Assembly (NCBI GenBank): GCA_033439685.1
Contig: JAUEDM010000005.1
Coordinates: 2,294,001 to 2,358,000, forward strand
Reading direction: 5' to 3'
DNA length: 64,000 nucleotides
DNA from: Apodospora peruviana
Taxonomy: Eukaryota; Ascomycota; Sordariomycetes; Sordariales; Lasiosphaeriaceae
Below the pieces are notes generated by a model that saw only the letters and a program-made list of their open reading frames with translations, did no database searches and had not been told where the DNA came from. The position numbers and the translations under genes are program-made. Shown here one piece after another: positions 11,498 to 22,874 of the stretch; position 1 is the stretch's first letter, and the number at the start of each line of letters is the position of its first letter.

Positions 11498-13008
11498 ATG
11501 GGCCCCTTTCAGCTTGGGCTTCGTAGGGCGGCTACACAGCTGGCCCGACCTTCGTTTACATGTGGCCAATGTATTCGGCAACAAAAGTTTGGCCCCCCTG
11601 CATCCTCAATCGTCAAGCTCGCAAGGACGGCACGAAGCTATGCAACGGCCACGGCCACTGAGTCGCAGTCGCCGGCGAGCGCATTAAGCAGCAACATCTC
11701 GGCAGCCGCTTCCACGATACCGAAGCCCATTCCCAAAAGCTCTGGCAGCTCGTCGAAATCCTCCTCGTTTCCCGAGACCAACTCCAAGGCCGTTGGATAT
11801 TGGCTTCTTGGCAGCGCCGCGAGCGTCTTTGGCATCGTGGTGTTTGGCGGGTTGACCCGCTTGACAGAGTCAGGGTAGATTATTTGCGACCAGTCCATGA
11901 CCAAGTCGAGTGGAAGCTGAATTCCATATTGTACAGGCTGAGCATCACGGAATGGAGACCAGTCACGGGCTCTCTTCCGCCCATGTCAGACGCCGACTGG
12001 CAATCCGAATTCGACAAATACCGAGCGTCCCCCGAATTCAAGATTCTCAACTCGCACATGGATTTGGCAGAGTTCAAGAAGATCTACTTTATGGAATGGA
12101 CCCATAGGCTGTGGGGCCGTTTCATTGGCCTCTCGTTTGTGATCCCGACTGTATACTTCATTGCGCGCCGCCGTGTGACGCCTCGCATGGCCGGGACCTT
12201 GGTTGGCATCTCTGCGCTGATCGGATTTCAAGGGTTCATCGGCTGGTGGATGGTCAAGTCTGGTCTGAAGGATGACCTCTTTGCTCCCGGTTCGCATCCC
12301 CGCGTCAGCCAGTACCGCCTAACCGCGCACCTTGCTACCGCCTTCGTCTGTTACTCTTGGATGCTCCTTGCCGGCCTCAGTGTCTTCCGCATGCGCAAGG
12401 CTGTGCTCGATCCCCAAGCTGCAGCCAAAACCTTTGAGGCATTATCTTCGCCAAAACTCAAGGTACTCCGCCGATCTGTCATCGGATTGACTGCCCTCAT
12501 TTTCACCACCGTGCTCTCGGGTGCCCTAGTTGCGGGGCTCGATGCTGGTCTTATTTACAACGAATTCCCCAAGATGGGCAACGGTTACATGCCGCCGCAA
12601 TCCGAACTTTGGGACAAGTTCTACAGCCGCAAGGAGGACGGGTCGGACTTGTGGTGGCGCAATATGCTGGAGAACCCCTCGCTTGTCCAACTCGACCACC
12701 GGATCTTGGCCATGACAACCTTCACCGCCGTTCTCACGCTGTTTGCGTACTGCCGTACCGGGCGGGTGAAGGCGGCCATTCCCAAGGATGTGCGGAAGGG
12801 CGTCTCTGGTCTTGTTCATCTCGTTTCCCTACAGCTCACCCTGGGGCTCACCACTCTGCTGTACATGGTTCCGGTGCCGTTGGCTGCTGCACATCAGGCC
12901 GGTGCTCTCGCCCTCTTGACAGGAGTTTTGGTCGTCGGCCACCGGCTACGGATTCCCAAGAGTACACTGGCTCTCGTCCAGAAGAGGCTCCTGAAGAGCA
13001 AGCTCTGA
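11498..13008 (+). CDS. COX15: COX15, mitochondrial heme A synthase
   Basis: Oxidises the C8 methyl of heme O to give heme A for cytochrome c oxidase, in the mitochondrial inner membrane. Exons 11498-11874 and 11937-13008 encode 482 aa. The N-terminal about 95 residues are rich in Ala, Ser and Arg and lack acidic runs, as in a mitochondrial presequence. Then comes the first TM with FGGLTRLTESG; the exon junction falls in the final Gly codon. The four heme-ligand histidines expected of the family are visible: His182 (MEWTHR), His257 (LTAHLA), His380 (QLDHRI) and His445 (AAAHQA). The NEFPKMG motif between TM5 and TM6 is also present. Length matches fungal COX15 (about 480-500 aa). It follows the CDF gene by about 700 bases on the same strand and has its own promoter with a CCAAT box and a telomere-like word. 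Confidence 0.96.
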
Positions 13009-16000
13009 ATGGGCTAACAGACCAATATGGTCGTGTAAGCATATCGATATACCCCCCAAGAAAGATGTGAAGATATCTTGTGTATATATATATATATATT
13101 GTACATTTACAATCCAGCTCAGCCTCTCACAACCCTGTGGTCGGATTATAACTGGTTTCAACTGTCATAAACAAGGGAAACACTAGGCCCGTTTCGGAGG
13201 CTAAAAACGAACCTTCCGCTTTTTCCCGCTCCCATACTGCGGTCGAGTGTCGACGGCACGGGAAAATAAAGAGATTGACATGTTAATGGTTACCCGCACT
13301 GTGATTATTCCAGGCGAGACGAAATTGAAGTCATCCCCACACTTGAAAGATAGGTATGGGTGTTGTTTGTGCAACCCTATAGATCGGCATCGATTAATAT
13401 CGTTTGCCATTGAACCTTTGGGGCTGGTATGTATCCTTCTACGTTGTACAGACATATACCAGCCCGTCAGGCCCCCTGCATATATGTCCTTTCAGACTAA
13501 AGTTACGTAGACCACTAGTTGGGGTAGTACAATTGTATGACGCTTCCAACGCCTTTTTGACTCACAGGTTAAAACGGGTCGCCCAAATTGGCTGAATAGG
13601 GGTCCATCCATCTGGGGTTGGAACGGTGGTGAGGATTGATGTTGGAGCAGTTGTACCCGACCCGATGGAGTGGTCGTGTCAGTATTTTAAGTACCGTGAT
13701 AAATCTGGAGAATCAAGCTAATAATCCTCTCATTTTAAAAGATCATTATGCAGGATAGCCATCATGGATCTTTCATATCTTCGTGGGGTCAATTTATTTC
13801 ATGTTTCGATGACAGGGTACCTTGGTTGATTATACAGAGGCGCCTCATGTCCCAAGGGACCCTGATTTACTACGACAATGAATGATCGACATTGTGCTTC
13901 TGCGGGTTACGATAATGCACCGGTTCTCCCAGGCACGCGGCCTCTGCCACCGGCCGAGACAAAAGGCGGAGCTGACGGTCACACAAGCTGAGGGGGGTGC
14001 TGCGCGGGCAGGTACGGGCCCATCAGTGGTTGGACTTGCCGTGGCGTGTGACCAGCCTGGAGTGCAGTGGTCCCTTCAGAGTCCAAGATTACATAGGTAA
14101 GTAGGTACAATCAGTCGAGGTATATTTTATCCTATTCTGGGAAGTACCCTGTTCCGACCGTCATACTTAAGGTTGAGGCAGGTACAAATGGGATATGCCG
14201 TCTCATGTGCTTTCCCGGGAAAACCTAGCGTGGTTATGAGACATGATGGTGACTTCTTGTAATCCAAGCTGTGATGTTAATTGGAAGTTTAAAAATCAGG
14301 GTCCCTTACTCGTCCCGACTCGGCGGCACTGAGAGGGAAGCCACAGGGGACTTCAGCCCCATGCCCCACTGCGGTGGTGACCCGCCACGCCCGCATCCCG
14401 TTCCCGCCACACCTTCCTCGAACCTTGTCGCCACACACAATCTTTTTCTCGAGTCTCTCATTACGCGTAGATTCGAGATTCGAGACATCTCCACGCAGCA
14501 AGCCTTCCCGGATGGAAACTGCTTGTCCAAATGCCTTACTTTCAGCTCATTTAACTGTGCAGCGAAATGCCCACGGGTATCACGCCATTAGTTAAGAACA
14601 GAACTACCTTAATCGCTTGATGCAATTGCAGGTTTGCATGTTTGCAAATAGGTACCTAGGTAATACCTCACCAATACGGATTACACCTACGATTGTCTCG
14701 GGAGTAGGTGACTTGGGTCCATCGCGACGATGAGAAGCACATGCAAGATGCGGCAAGTAATAAGGGCTGAGGTTAGCCTACCACGCTTGCTCACTTCATA
14801 AATAAGCTCTGCTTTTTCCTATCTAGCTTCTCCTCGACCCACCCGACTCTCTCTCGCAAACACAAGCATTCGTACACATCCGAGACCCGCGTTGACGACT
14901 CCGTTCTCCTTCGACCTTCACGACGTTATCTTGATCGGACATCTCGGCTGGGTGACGACTCGGAATTGCCACTTCACAGAGACCTGCACAGCACAGCCCA
15001 CGCCAACGAGGGAAGTAAGAAACGAACGGGATTCTAGACTCTGGTATGTGTACTGAGACTGCTTTTTTTTCGTTGCCTATCCCCTACTCCAATCCCGTGC
15101 CTCCAATACCTCCTCCCGCGGTCTGGCCCGCACCTTCCCCCAAGAGGTGCGCTTCCCCCACAGCGACTTAGTGTGGCGGCTGTCAAATAATGCAATGCTT
15201 TTTGCTATCCTACGGAGCACCTTACCCAAGCCAGCGGACAACGTCACGCAGACTCCAGTGGGCTTCCCAGCGGTCTGCAGTTGCACGGCCGGGGACGACT
15301 CCACTGTGTCTGTGTCTGGTCGGAGCCAAGTCACTCTCAATGCCCCAAGCTCCCCAGGGCAGGGCAGTGTGGTCTATCTCAGATCTTGCGCGACAGCCGG
15401 ATCCCCAGCTGACCACGAGTCCAAAATGCTTGTGTACTGCGAGAATCCGCTGGCAAGTTCGGTGGAACATCGAGACTCGGCCAAGGTACCACATCCCTTT
15501 CGGACAGATTCGCCCCTTGCTTCCCTTATCCTTACGCCTCAGCCCTCCATGTTTCTCCAGGCTGGTGCATCCCTTCCCTTCCTAATAAGTCTTGGACTAC
15601 CTGCCTGATGCAAGCGCAAATATATTGAAAGAGCATGCTTCCAGCAAGGTGCAGACGCCTCCCGACCGCTCTCCCTACCACCTTCGGGTTGAACACACAT
15701 CAGCTCGTTGCCTTGTCTCGATACAACGACGTGAGAGAAGGAGGAGGTGGTGTTGCCGGTAGTGGTGGCTGGACACCGGATGGAACAAGCTGCAGATCTT
15801 GACACTCACGACATCCATATCCTCGTCGTCTCGTTGGCGGGAAGCCCCCTGCACACCCTGGACCTTTCGAGAAAAAGTGAGATATCATGTTTTTCATGGG
15901 TATCTTGCAGCACGTCAAAGCCAGTTGCCACATGGCGGCACGGCATACCTATACTCTTCGTGGGAGGCGGACCAAAGGTCCATATCTTGCCTTGGCCTAC

Positions 16001-16663
16001 AAAGCTGACCAGGCGTCGGCTGGAGTACCCCGTCATACAAACAACATACATCCCTCTCCTTTTTTTTTGCTTCTTCACCAGCCCATATTAATTTCAGTCA
16101 AAATGTTTGCCTCCTTTCTTTATATATGTCCCTTCTTGAAGACACGAAAGCTGACTAATTTCCACTCGCACAAGTCTCTTCGCACGAATGATGCCTCACA
16201 TCTCGGTTGCGTAATCGAGCGGAGAGCGTGTCCTGATGAGCATTTGCTGTTGCTAGACATTATTTCGGTTCTTGCTGTTACTAGACAGCTCTTGTTCATT
16301 CATTTACAAGGTTGATTGACCGTCGACTTTCTTTCCGGTATCTCGAGTTACACGGCGCTTGTGCTATTATACCCATTTGCGATTTTATCTTCACTTTGGT
16401 TCACGGGCAAAGAGCAAGGCGACCACAATTCACAAAGCCGGAAGGAGCAGGAGAGCAGGACGAAACAAGCAATTGCAACAAAACTTGCTAGTTGCCTGGG
16501 GAAGCATCTTCGACTAGACACAAGATCTGCCTCACAAACCCCGGGAACGGCCAGTCGTAAGCTAAACGTCACCAGAGACTTGGCCACCCTGGCAAGCATC
16601 CCGAGGCAACAGATAAAGTACAGGCGACACAACACATCCAAAGGCGGGAAAAGAGAGACAACA
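13009..16663. other. Gene-poor 3.65 kb, possibly including a long spliced leader
   Basis: No protein gene is supported. A (TA)8 run lies at 13083-13098. The palindrome TACCTAGGTA is at 14653-14662. From about 14798 there is a promoter-like order: an AT-rich CATAAATAAG, then CT-rich sequence, then purine/pyrimidine-mixed sequence with a donor-like GTATGT at 15043. This could start the transcript of the small gene at 16664, giving a leader of more than 1.5 kb with introns, or belong to a gene I cannot read. Open frames of 100-150 residues at 15147-15608 and 15190-15585 overlap each other and resemble no family. Confidence 0.4.
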
Positions 16664-16888
16664 ATGTGTGTACAAATCGACAAGAAGTTCGCCGACTGCG
16701 GCCACACCTCGTTCTTAAAGGTTAGCAAATGCGGTAACTTTGGTACCTTGTGCTTAGGCCCCAGCGGTACACACGATTACACTTCGGTCGAGGGACTTTG
16801 CAGTGAATGCAAGAATCGCAAGAAAGATCCCAACCCGAACGCGAGGCAGAATGATCCGTACCTCAAGAAGGCTGCGAAGAAAAAGTGA
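16664..16888 (+). CDS. Small Cys-rich hypothetical protein (74 aa)
   Basis: Unrecognised function. The start at 16664 has a good context (ACAACAATGT) and the frame is uninterrupted to TGA at 16886. The protein begins MCVQID and has a CGH followed by spaced cysteines (Cys-Gly-His, then Cys, Cys and a C-x2-C pair), which would suit a small zinc-binding fold. It ends in a very basic lysine-rich tail. There is no signal peptide, so it is unlikely to be secreted. The open frame extends upstream to about 16316 but without an ATG, and that extension reads like noncoding sequence. Small Cys-rich proteins starting MC are common in ascomycetes and mostly uncharacterised. Whether it is expressed is not shown by sequence. 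Confidence 0.55.
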   Translation: MCVQIDKKFADCGHTSFLKVSKCGNFGTLCLGPSGTHDYTSVEGLCSECKNRKKDPNPNARQNDPYLKKAAKKK

Positions 16889-16991
16889 ATCATCAGGCAG
16901 TCGTGGCGTTATTTGTTTCATCTGTCAAGAGCCTGAAGCTCCTAGCTTGCTGGTATTGATATGTGCTAGGAACGGTCCTTTGGCTTTTTTT

Positions 16992-16993
<2 letters not shown>

Positions 16994-17025
<32 letters not shown>
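16994..17025. repeat. T32 homopolymer
   Basis: A run of 32 T about 105 bases after the stop of the small Cys-rich gene, the longest homopolymer in the window. It may lie in that gene's 3' UTR. Length is uncertain because such runs slip in sequencing and replication. Confidence 0.85.
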
Positions 17026-17026
<1 letters not shown>

Positions 17027-17997
17027 TGGTTTTGCTTTGAATGGGTTTCTAATGATGTCTTGGGAAAAGTTTCTTTACCCCTTTCATAGTGTTGCTTCCG
17101 GTCGCAAACTAGCCCAGGGTACTTAGCTGCCCATCCCTATTCTGGAGTCTCCGTCGTTTCTGGCTCTTCCTGTTTCTGTTCGGTTTGCCTGGCAGAACAT
17201 TAAGCGATGGGCAATGAATTGGCTTTCGGTGCTTAGTTGATTTCAGGGGTTTTTAGGATGGGTGGTGGTTGTTTGTTCATAGACGGTGCGCCGGTTTCTT
17301 CTACCCCGTTTATTCACACAGTTCGTAAAAGAAAACAGGTTCGAAAATAAGACCAAGATCCAAATAACATGATTCAAACGCTTGATTGACGTGAACACCC
17401 ATGCTAAAATAGGTATTGATCAGAATGCTAGGGTCCTAAGTAGCTTTGACCTGCCTCCTCGCCCCCTTCCGTAAGTCGCCTCAAATAGATTAAAAAGTGT
17501 TAAGATATATTCCGTAAGTCACTGTGAAACCAGAGACCCGTCCGTTATCCCTGTTGTGTCCGACCGTCCCAATCCCCGACAAACTCCGCTGATGGTTATA
17601 TTTGTGTATATGTACATGCCAGTCCCAATGTAATGCATGATCGATGCCGATGCCGATGTTGGACTCAGCTACCAAGCAGTACCCTAAGCAACCATGGAAA
17701 ATAATGGCATCCATCTATTAGGACGCCCTCTGTGAGTATCCATCCGTTCAGTCCAGTCCGGTCTCGATATCCTTCGCCATTGCCCAATATGTACCTTCCC
17801 GATCCCGTTCCGATCTTTTAGCCTTCCAATTATTCAGTGAAACCGATCAATCATTCATCAAACTTGGTAGGGGTCGTCTACTCTCCATTACACAAGGTAA
17901 TGTAGGTGGTTTTGACCCCCTTTTCCCATCTCTCCCGTAATATGTATGCCCTAAAAGGGTACAAGACCTTGATCGAACCATGAGTGGTATCTGATTC

Positions 17998-20306
17998 CTA
18001 CTCTATGCTCAGACGCGTGATGCCATCATTGGTATCCACCATTCCCTGGAACCCAATCCTCTTTAAATTCCCGCTCGGTATCGCAATCACGCGGTTCTGC
18101 TGCTGCTGCTGCTGCTGCTGATGTCCATTGGACAACGAGCCATTTTCGCTCGGCGCACCACTTCCGGGCCTCATGGCGTTATTGCTGTTTGCCGCCGCCG
18201 CCGCAGCAGCTGCTGCTACCGTATCGCCGCCGACGCTTCCAGGTCTCGATCCCCACGGCGCCATATCTCTCTGCAGCGGGCTCTGCATGATTGGAGAGTT
18301 GTGAACGCTCATCCCCGGACTGACCGCCCTTCGCTTGAAACTAACAGGATCAAAGTCGTCGTCCCGGCGGCGCTTGCTGTTGATGCGCCGCGTGATCTCG
18401 GCCGCGCTGGGCGGACCACCACCTGCGGCACCGCTAACGGCGCCACCACCACCACTACCGCTTCCGCTGCCTTGGCTCGCGTTGTGAGGCTGGGGTGTGC
18501 CGTTTCCTGAGCTGCTTGTCGTTGTCGCGGTAGCGTTTCCTCCGCCACCGATGGGGAAGAGGAACGGGTTCTGGCTACTAGTGCCGTTAGAGCTAGCAGA
18601 GGGCGAATCCATGTTGATGTCCTCGAGGCTTAGACCGGAGGAGGATCCGCGTGGCAGGTTGAGGTAGGAAGGTGGTGGAGGTGTGGTGCGTGAGGCGCTG
18701 TTGTTACTGCTCTCTGAGAAGGTGTCCCAGAAGACCTTCCCCTTGGAGTTTTTGATAACTTGCTGATTAAAAGTGCTACTGGTGGTTGTGGGGCCGGCGA
18801 GACCAAGGCCGTCCACCATCATGGCATCCTCGGAACCTTCGTCGAGATTATCATGGCTGGTAAGGTTGGGGCTTGAGAGCGCTGTTGTTGTCACGGAGTG
18901 TGCTGTATGTGGCCGGGGTTCCAGGTTCATGTCACTCTCAAGAACTTGGCGAACAACCTCAGCTTCACGGCGGACTTCGGTTTCCACAGGCGCGCTCTCT
19001 TCTGCCAGCGCGGCTCGGATTCGAGCGAATCCTTTGGTCTTGGGCTGTGGGCTAGTGTTAGCTACCTCATATATGGTTGGCCATTGCGCGGGGTGGCCAG
19101 GGCGCAACTCGTGCTAATACTTACTAGTAAGCTTCCGCGACGTGTGACAGCACGCCGGATAACGCCAGGTCGGGAGGGACTGTCAACACCGTCATGCTGC
19201 CGTTTGAGGTTCTCGTCACTCTCGCTGCCGGATATGTGTAGTTGGTTGGCAGCCCAGCTAATGCTCTCCCTTCTGGCATGCGCATTAGACATGTCCTTGC
19301 CCACCATATTACCTGGCGGGGATTTGGACATGTTGCTGTTCGCGGCCGCGGCCGTCGAGTTGAAGCCAAGCCCGAGAAGCGTGCGCAACTTCTTCTTGGG
19401 CTGCTTTCTTTGACGCTGTCGTTGCTGGAAGCTCAAAGGACTGTTTACGGCGAGCAGCCCACTGGGCATCCAGGGAGCACTGTGCATAGGATGCGCACTA
19501 CTTGGCGTGCTCATCCTAGGAGCCTGCGGAGTGGTGACATATGCCTCGTCCATGTCTTCATCCATAAGATCATCGTCGTCGTCGCTAGACGACGAGGAGG
19601 AAGCCATGTGGTTATTGCTCCCGAGCGAGCTCGAAATGTGCAGTCGCTCGTGGTTGCCCATCACGGTCCAAAGAGAGCTCGTGCTCTGTTCGGCATTCGC
19701 ATATTCGCCATTCCTCCGGCCGGGGATATTCATAGCTCGAGAGCCGATGGTGGGCGACGAGTCAGGTGATGCTTGATTGGCCAGGGTGGAGTGGTGTAAG
19801 CTGGTTGCGGCACGCGAGAAGTCGAGGCCACGCGATCGCCGTGGTAGGATGTTGGTCGGCGACGCGTAGATGTGCGAATGGTCGAGTTTGGGGGAGAGCG
19901 GGGCGTCTCTGATGTTGGAGGACCCAGACGCTGAGGATGTGGACTGCTGGGCCGGCGAGGTTGGATCTCGCCTGGGAAGCTGCAGCGCCAGTCCTCTAAT
20001 TGGAAACCCCGCGCGAGTAGGAGTTGAGGGTACTGGAGGTGTTCCTCGTTCCATGTGATCCTTGTCCCTGATGCCAATGTCGTCCTTGGACTGCGGGCGG
20101 GCCGACGACGACTCGAAGATGTGAGGAGAGGGAGACAGAGCTGGCGTTCCTCCACCGTCCGACAGCGACCTTGTCTTGGTTAATGGCGACCGAATATTGT
20201 CTCTCCTTGCTGTAGTCGCCAGCTCTTCAATTTTTGCGCCGTCAATTACGGCCGACTCCATATATTCACCATCTCCATCCGACATGCGCGACAACTCGTC
20301 GTCCAT
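17998..20306 (-). CDS. Low-complexity conserved fungal protein, probably nuclear, function unknown
   Basis: Exons 20306-19125 and 19044-17998 encode 742 aa. Most of it is disordered: Ser/Pro-rich with an acidic DDDDD stretch near residues 240-250, Gly/Ala runs, a poly-Ala run and a Q8 run encoded by (CTG)8 on the plus strand at 18097-18120. Three short blocks look conserved rather than random: the exon junction RRGSLL-PKTKGFARIRAALAEE, the KRRRDDDFDPVSFKRRAVSPGMS block, and the last residues GMVDTNDGITRLSIE. I have the impression that similar blocks occur in uncharacterised proteins of other filamentous ascomycetes, but I cannot name a family. Basic clusters and SP sites suggest a nuclear, phosphorylated protein; that is inference. 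The acceptor at 19045 was chosen over an earlier AG because it gives the conserved junction. Confidence 0.8.
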
Positions 20307-21084
20307 GGTGGTGCGTCACGCGGCTCTCCCCCTCCGCTCGTCGATTCACCGTGCCTCGTGATTGCGGCAACACAGAAAACAAAGCCCACAACTCCGACTA
20401 GTCGGCTGCTGTCGCCAACGCGCCGCGTCTCGTCACAGTCACAAGCATCCCATCCGCTCACAAGTTGTTGGCGGGTAATTGCGCGTATTAAAGTTGATTA
20501 TTCGCTTGGTTGGGACATGTTTGCGCTGCTCCTACTATTGTTCCCTGGTCGAACCCGTTCAATCTGAAGAGTCGTTTTGGAGTCCAAAGAGACGAGGTAA
20601 CCGTCTGAAGAGTCTCACTAGACTACAACTCGCTGCGAAAATGTTTTGGGCCATTGACCTTACGTAAAGATGGTGGGGTTTGCTTGGCGGCACCAAATAC
20701 GCTAAGATAAGATCTTCCCTTTTATTGATAAGATAAGTGCGGGGGCACCGTTTCTTTCCGACTTTCCGCAAACTCGGACCCCTGGAGCCGGGCCGCATGC
20801 TTGCAGTGAGTGGACTTTACTCGACCCGATCCAATCCGCTAACACAACTTACACAGATGCGCCAGGTACGGTCGGAGAACAACAAAAATCCCAGGAAGCA
20901 TAATCAGAACAAGTGCACTAGTATCCAGAGTATCAGGGACATAATTAGTGCCTTTATAACTTACTCAAATTGCCAAGTCTATGACATACGGTCTAAATCC
21001 GTATATGGGTAAGTATCACACGTAACTCTAGAAACTCGCTAACATCACAAACACTATAGGCGGGAGTTGCTTCCCCGGACAGTC
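20307..21084. other. Intergenic, upstream of the low-complexity gene
   Basis: It holds the promoter of the minus-strand gene at 20306 and the 3' flank of the alcohol dehydrogenase gene. A stretch near 20700-20740 is rich in GATAAG-like words, a possible GATA-factor target. No gene is supported. Confidence 0.45.
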
Positions 21085-22239
21085 TTACTTCCCAGTTCCA
21101 AACACATTATTAAATCCCGTCAAAGTAAACCGATACCTCACATCATTCACCTTGACCCTCTCCACCGCCTGCTTACACCCCTCCTCGGAGATATCAATCG
21201 TCTCAACCTTGGGCGCGATCCCCTTGTCGGCAGCCAGCTGCAACATGGCCTCCATCTCCTGATGATTTCCGAGATGACTCCCCGTCAACTTGGCCGCGTT
21301 GGAGACGAAATCAAACGCCTTCATCTCCGGCAGCGGCTTATCTGGAAGCCCCACCATGTGGAACTGACCACCGACTTTGAGGATGGACATGTACGTCTTG
21401 AGATCGAACTCGCTCGTCATGTCGGAGCAGTTGAGCACAAAGTCGAACTTGAAGGCGTACTTGTCAGCCCAGTTGTCCTCGGTGGTGACGATCACATCCA
21501 TCGCGCCGAGGGCTTTCGCGTCGTCGGTCTTGTTGGGCGAGTGGGTGAGCGCGTACGTCTCGGCGCCGAGCGCTTTGCTGAACTGCAGCGCCAGGTGGCC
21601 GAGACCGCCGATGCCGACGACGCCGACCCGCTTGCCCGGGCCGACGCCCGCGCGCACAAGCGGCGAGTAGGTGGTTATGCCGGCGCAAAGCAAGGGCGCG
21701 GCGATTTCCGACTTTAAAGCGTCCGGGATCCGGAAGACAAAGTACTCGTGCGCGCGGATGTAGTTTGCCCACCCGCCGTGCGCGCTGCTGCCGTCTTCGT
21801 ATTTGGCGTTGTATGTGTCTGAACTCTACTAGTCAGTTGCCATATTTCAAAAAGCTTAAGCCAGAAAAATAGAGAATAATATTTTACCGATTTGATGAGG
21901 GCAATAATTCTCATTCCTGCTCTCGCAGATGTCGCACTTCAGACACGCCCACACCTGCGCACCGACACCGACGCGGTCGCCCTTCTTGATGCCCTTGACG
22001 AACTTGCCGACGTTGACGGCCTTGCCCACGACCTCGTGGCCAACACAGAGAGGGCCCTCGAAGTCACCCCATCCGCCGGTGACGGTGTGCACGTCGGACC
22101 CGCAGACGCCGCAGCACTCGATCTCGACGTCGACGTCGTGATCCTCAAAGGGCTTGGGCTTGAGCTCGGAGCGGTGGAACTTGTTCCACGTCTTGGGCGA
22201 GTCGACGACGAAGCCCTCGAAAGTGTCTGGGTAGCCCAT
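21085..22239 (-). CDS. Zinc alcohol dehydrogenase, NADP-dependent cinnamyl-alcohol/ADH6-7 type
   Basis: Predicted cytosolic enzyme that reduces aromatic and branched aldehydes with NADPH. Exons 22239-21888 and 21818-21085 encode 361 aa, the usual length. Catalytic-zinc residues are visible: Cys46 in GVCGSD and His68-Glu69 in GHEVVG. The structural zinc lobe is complete: Cys99, Cys102, Cys105 and Cys113 (C-x2-C-x2-C-x7-C). The Rossmann motif GIGGLGHLALQF follows. The pattern fits yeast ADH6/ADH7 rather than ADH1. Its start is about 635 bases from the end of the PGDH gene on the same strand. A telomere-like word lies about 460 bases upstream of its start. The physiological substrate is not deducible. 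Confidence 0.93.
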
Positions 22240-22697
22240 TGTGTAATATTTAGTTTTGGTAAGAAATCTGGGGGAATTCTAGTGTATGATCACTGATTCG
22301 ATAGCTAAGTATAAATGACAAATCAAACTCTAATGAACAAAAAAAAGTCAAATTATTATTTGCTTCATAAATAGGGACCAGGACTTTTATATAAATATTA
22401 TGCATATTTACCAGGAAAATTACCATGTGGCAATGAGGCGGGGACTAGACTTCTAGTGTAGCCCGAGGGCTTGGGATGACGTCGTACACTCTATCGCCGA
22501 ATCGAGAGGGAGCTCGTGAAGATCCTTCGTTTGGCCGCTGCGATGCGATCCGCGGCGGCGGATATGCAAATTAGGATGTAAAATCCGATCCGGGTAAAAT
22601 CTGCGCCACGGAGAATGACGTGAATCGGTCCACCAACTGATCTCGACTTGCGGGGCTTTGAGAGATCTTATGGTAATGGTGTTTTTCAAATGATGGC

Positions 22698-22712
22698 AAA
22701 CCCTAACCCTAG
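22698..22712 (-). promoter_or_regulatory. Telomere-like AAACCCTAACCCTAG upstream of the ADH gene
   Basis: The sequence between ADH (start 22239) and PGDH (stop 22875) contains this word, with the G-rich strand on the ADH coding strand. It may serve the ADH promoter, or lie in the PGDH 3' region; assignment is inferred. Confidence 0.45.
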
Positions 22713-22874
22713 GAGAAAAGGGGCAACGACAAATTTCCGGACCAGGAACTCAGGGTTACAACAACAGGTTGCATTTAGAACAGTCTAACGTATTGTAACC
22801 GACACATGAAGGGCATATATGTTGAATTCAAGACCCACCGTGCTGTCCACTGCAACCAGCATACCACAGGAGAC

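Noticed and set aside
15147..15608. 153-codon open frame on the plus strand
   Set aside because: Overlaps another frame of similar length and resembles no protein family; more likely leader or intergenic sequence.
16316..16663. N-terminal extension of the small Cys-rich protein
   Set aside because: The frame is open but has no ATG before 16664 and its translation does not look like a domain or a signal peptide.
21067..21717. 216-codon open frame on the plus strand
   Set aside because: Antisense shadow of the alcohol dehydrogenase gene; no family resemblance.
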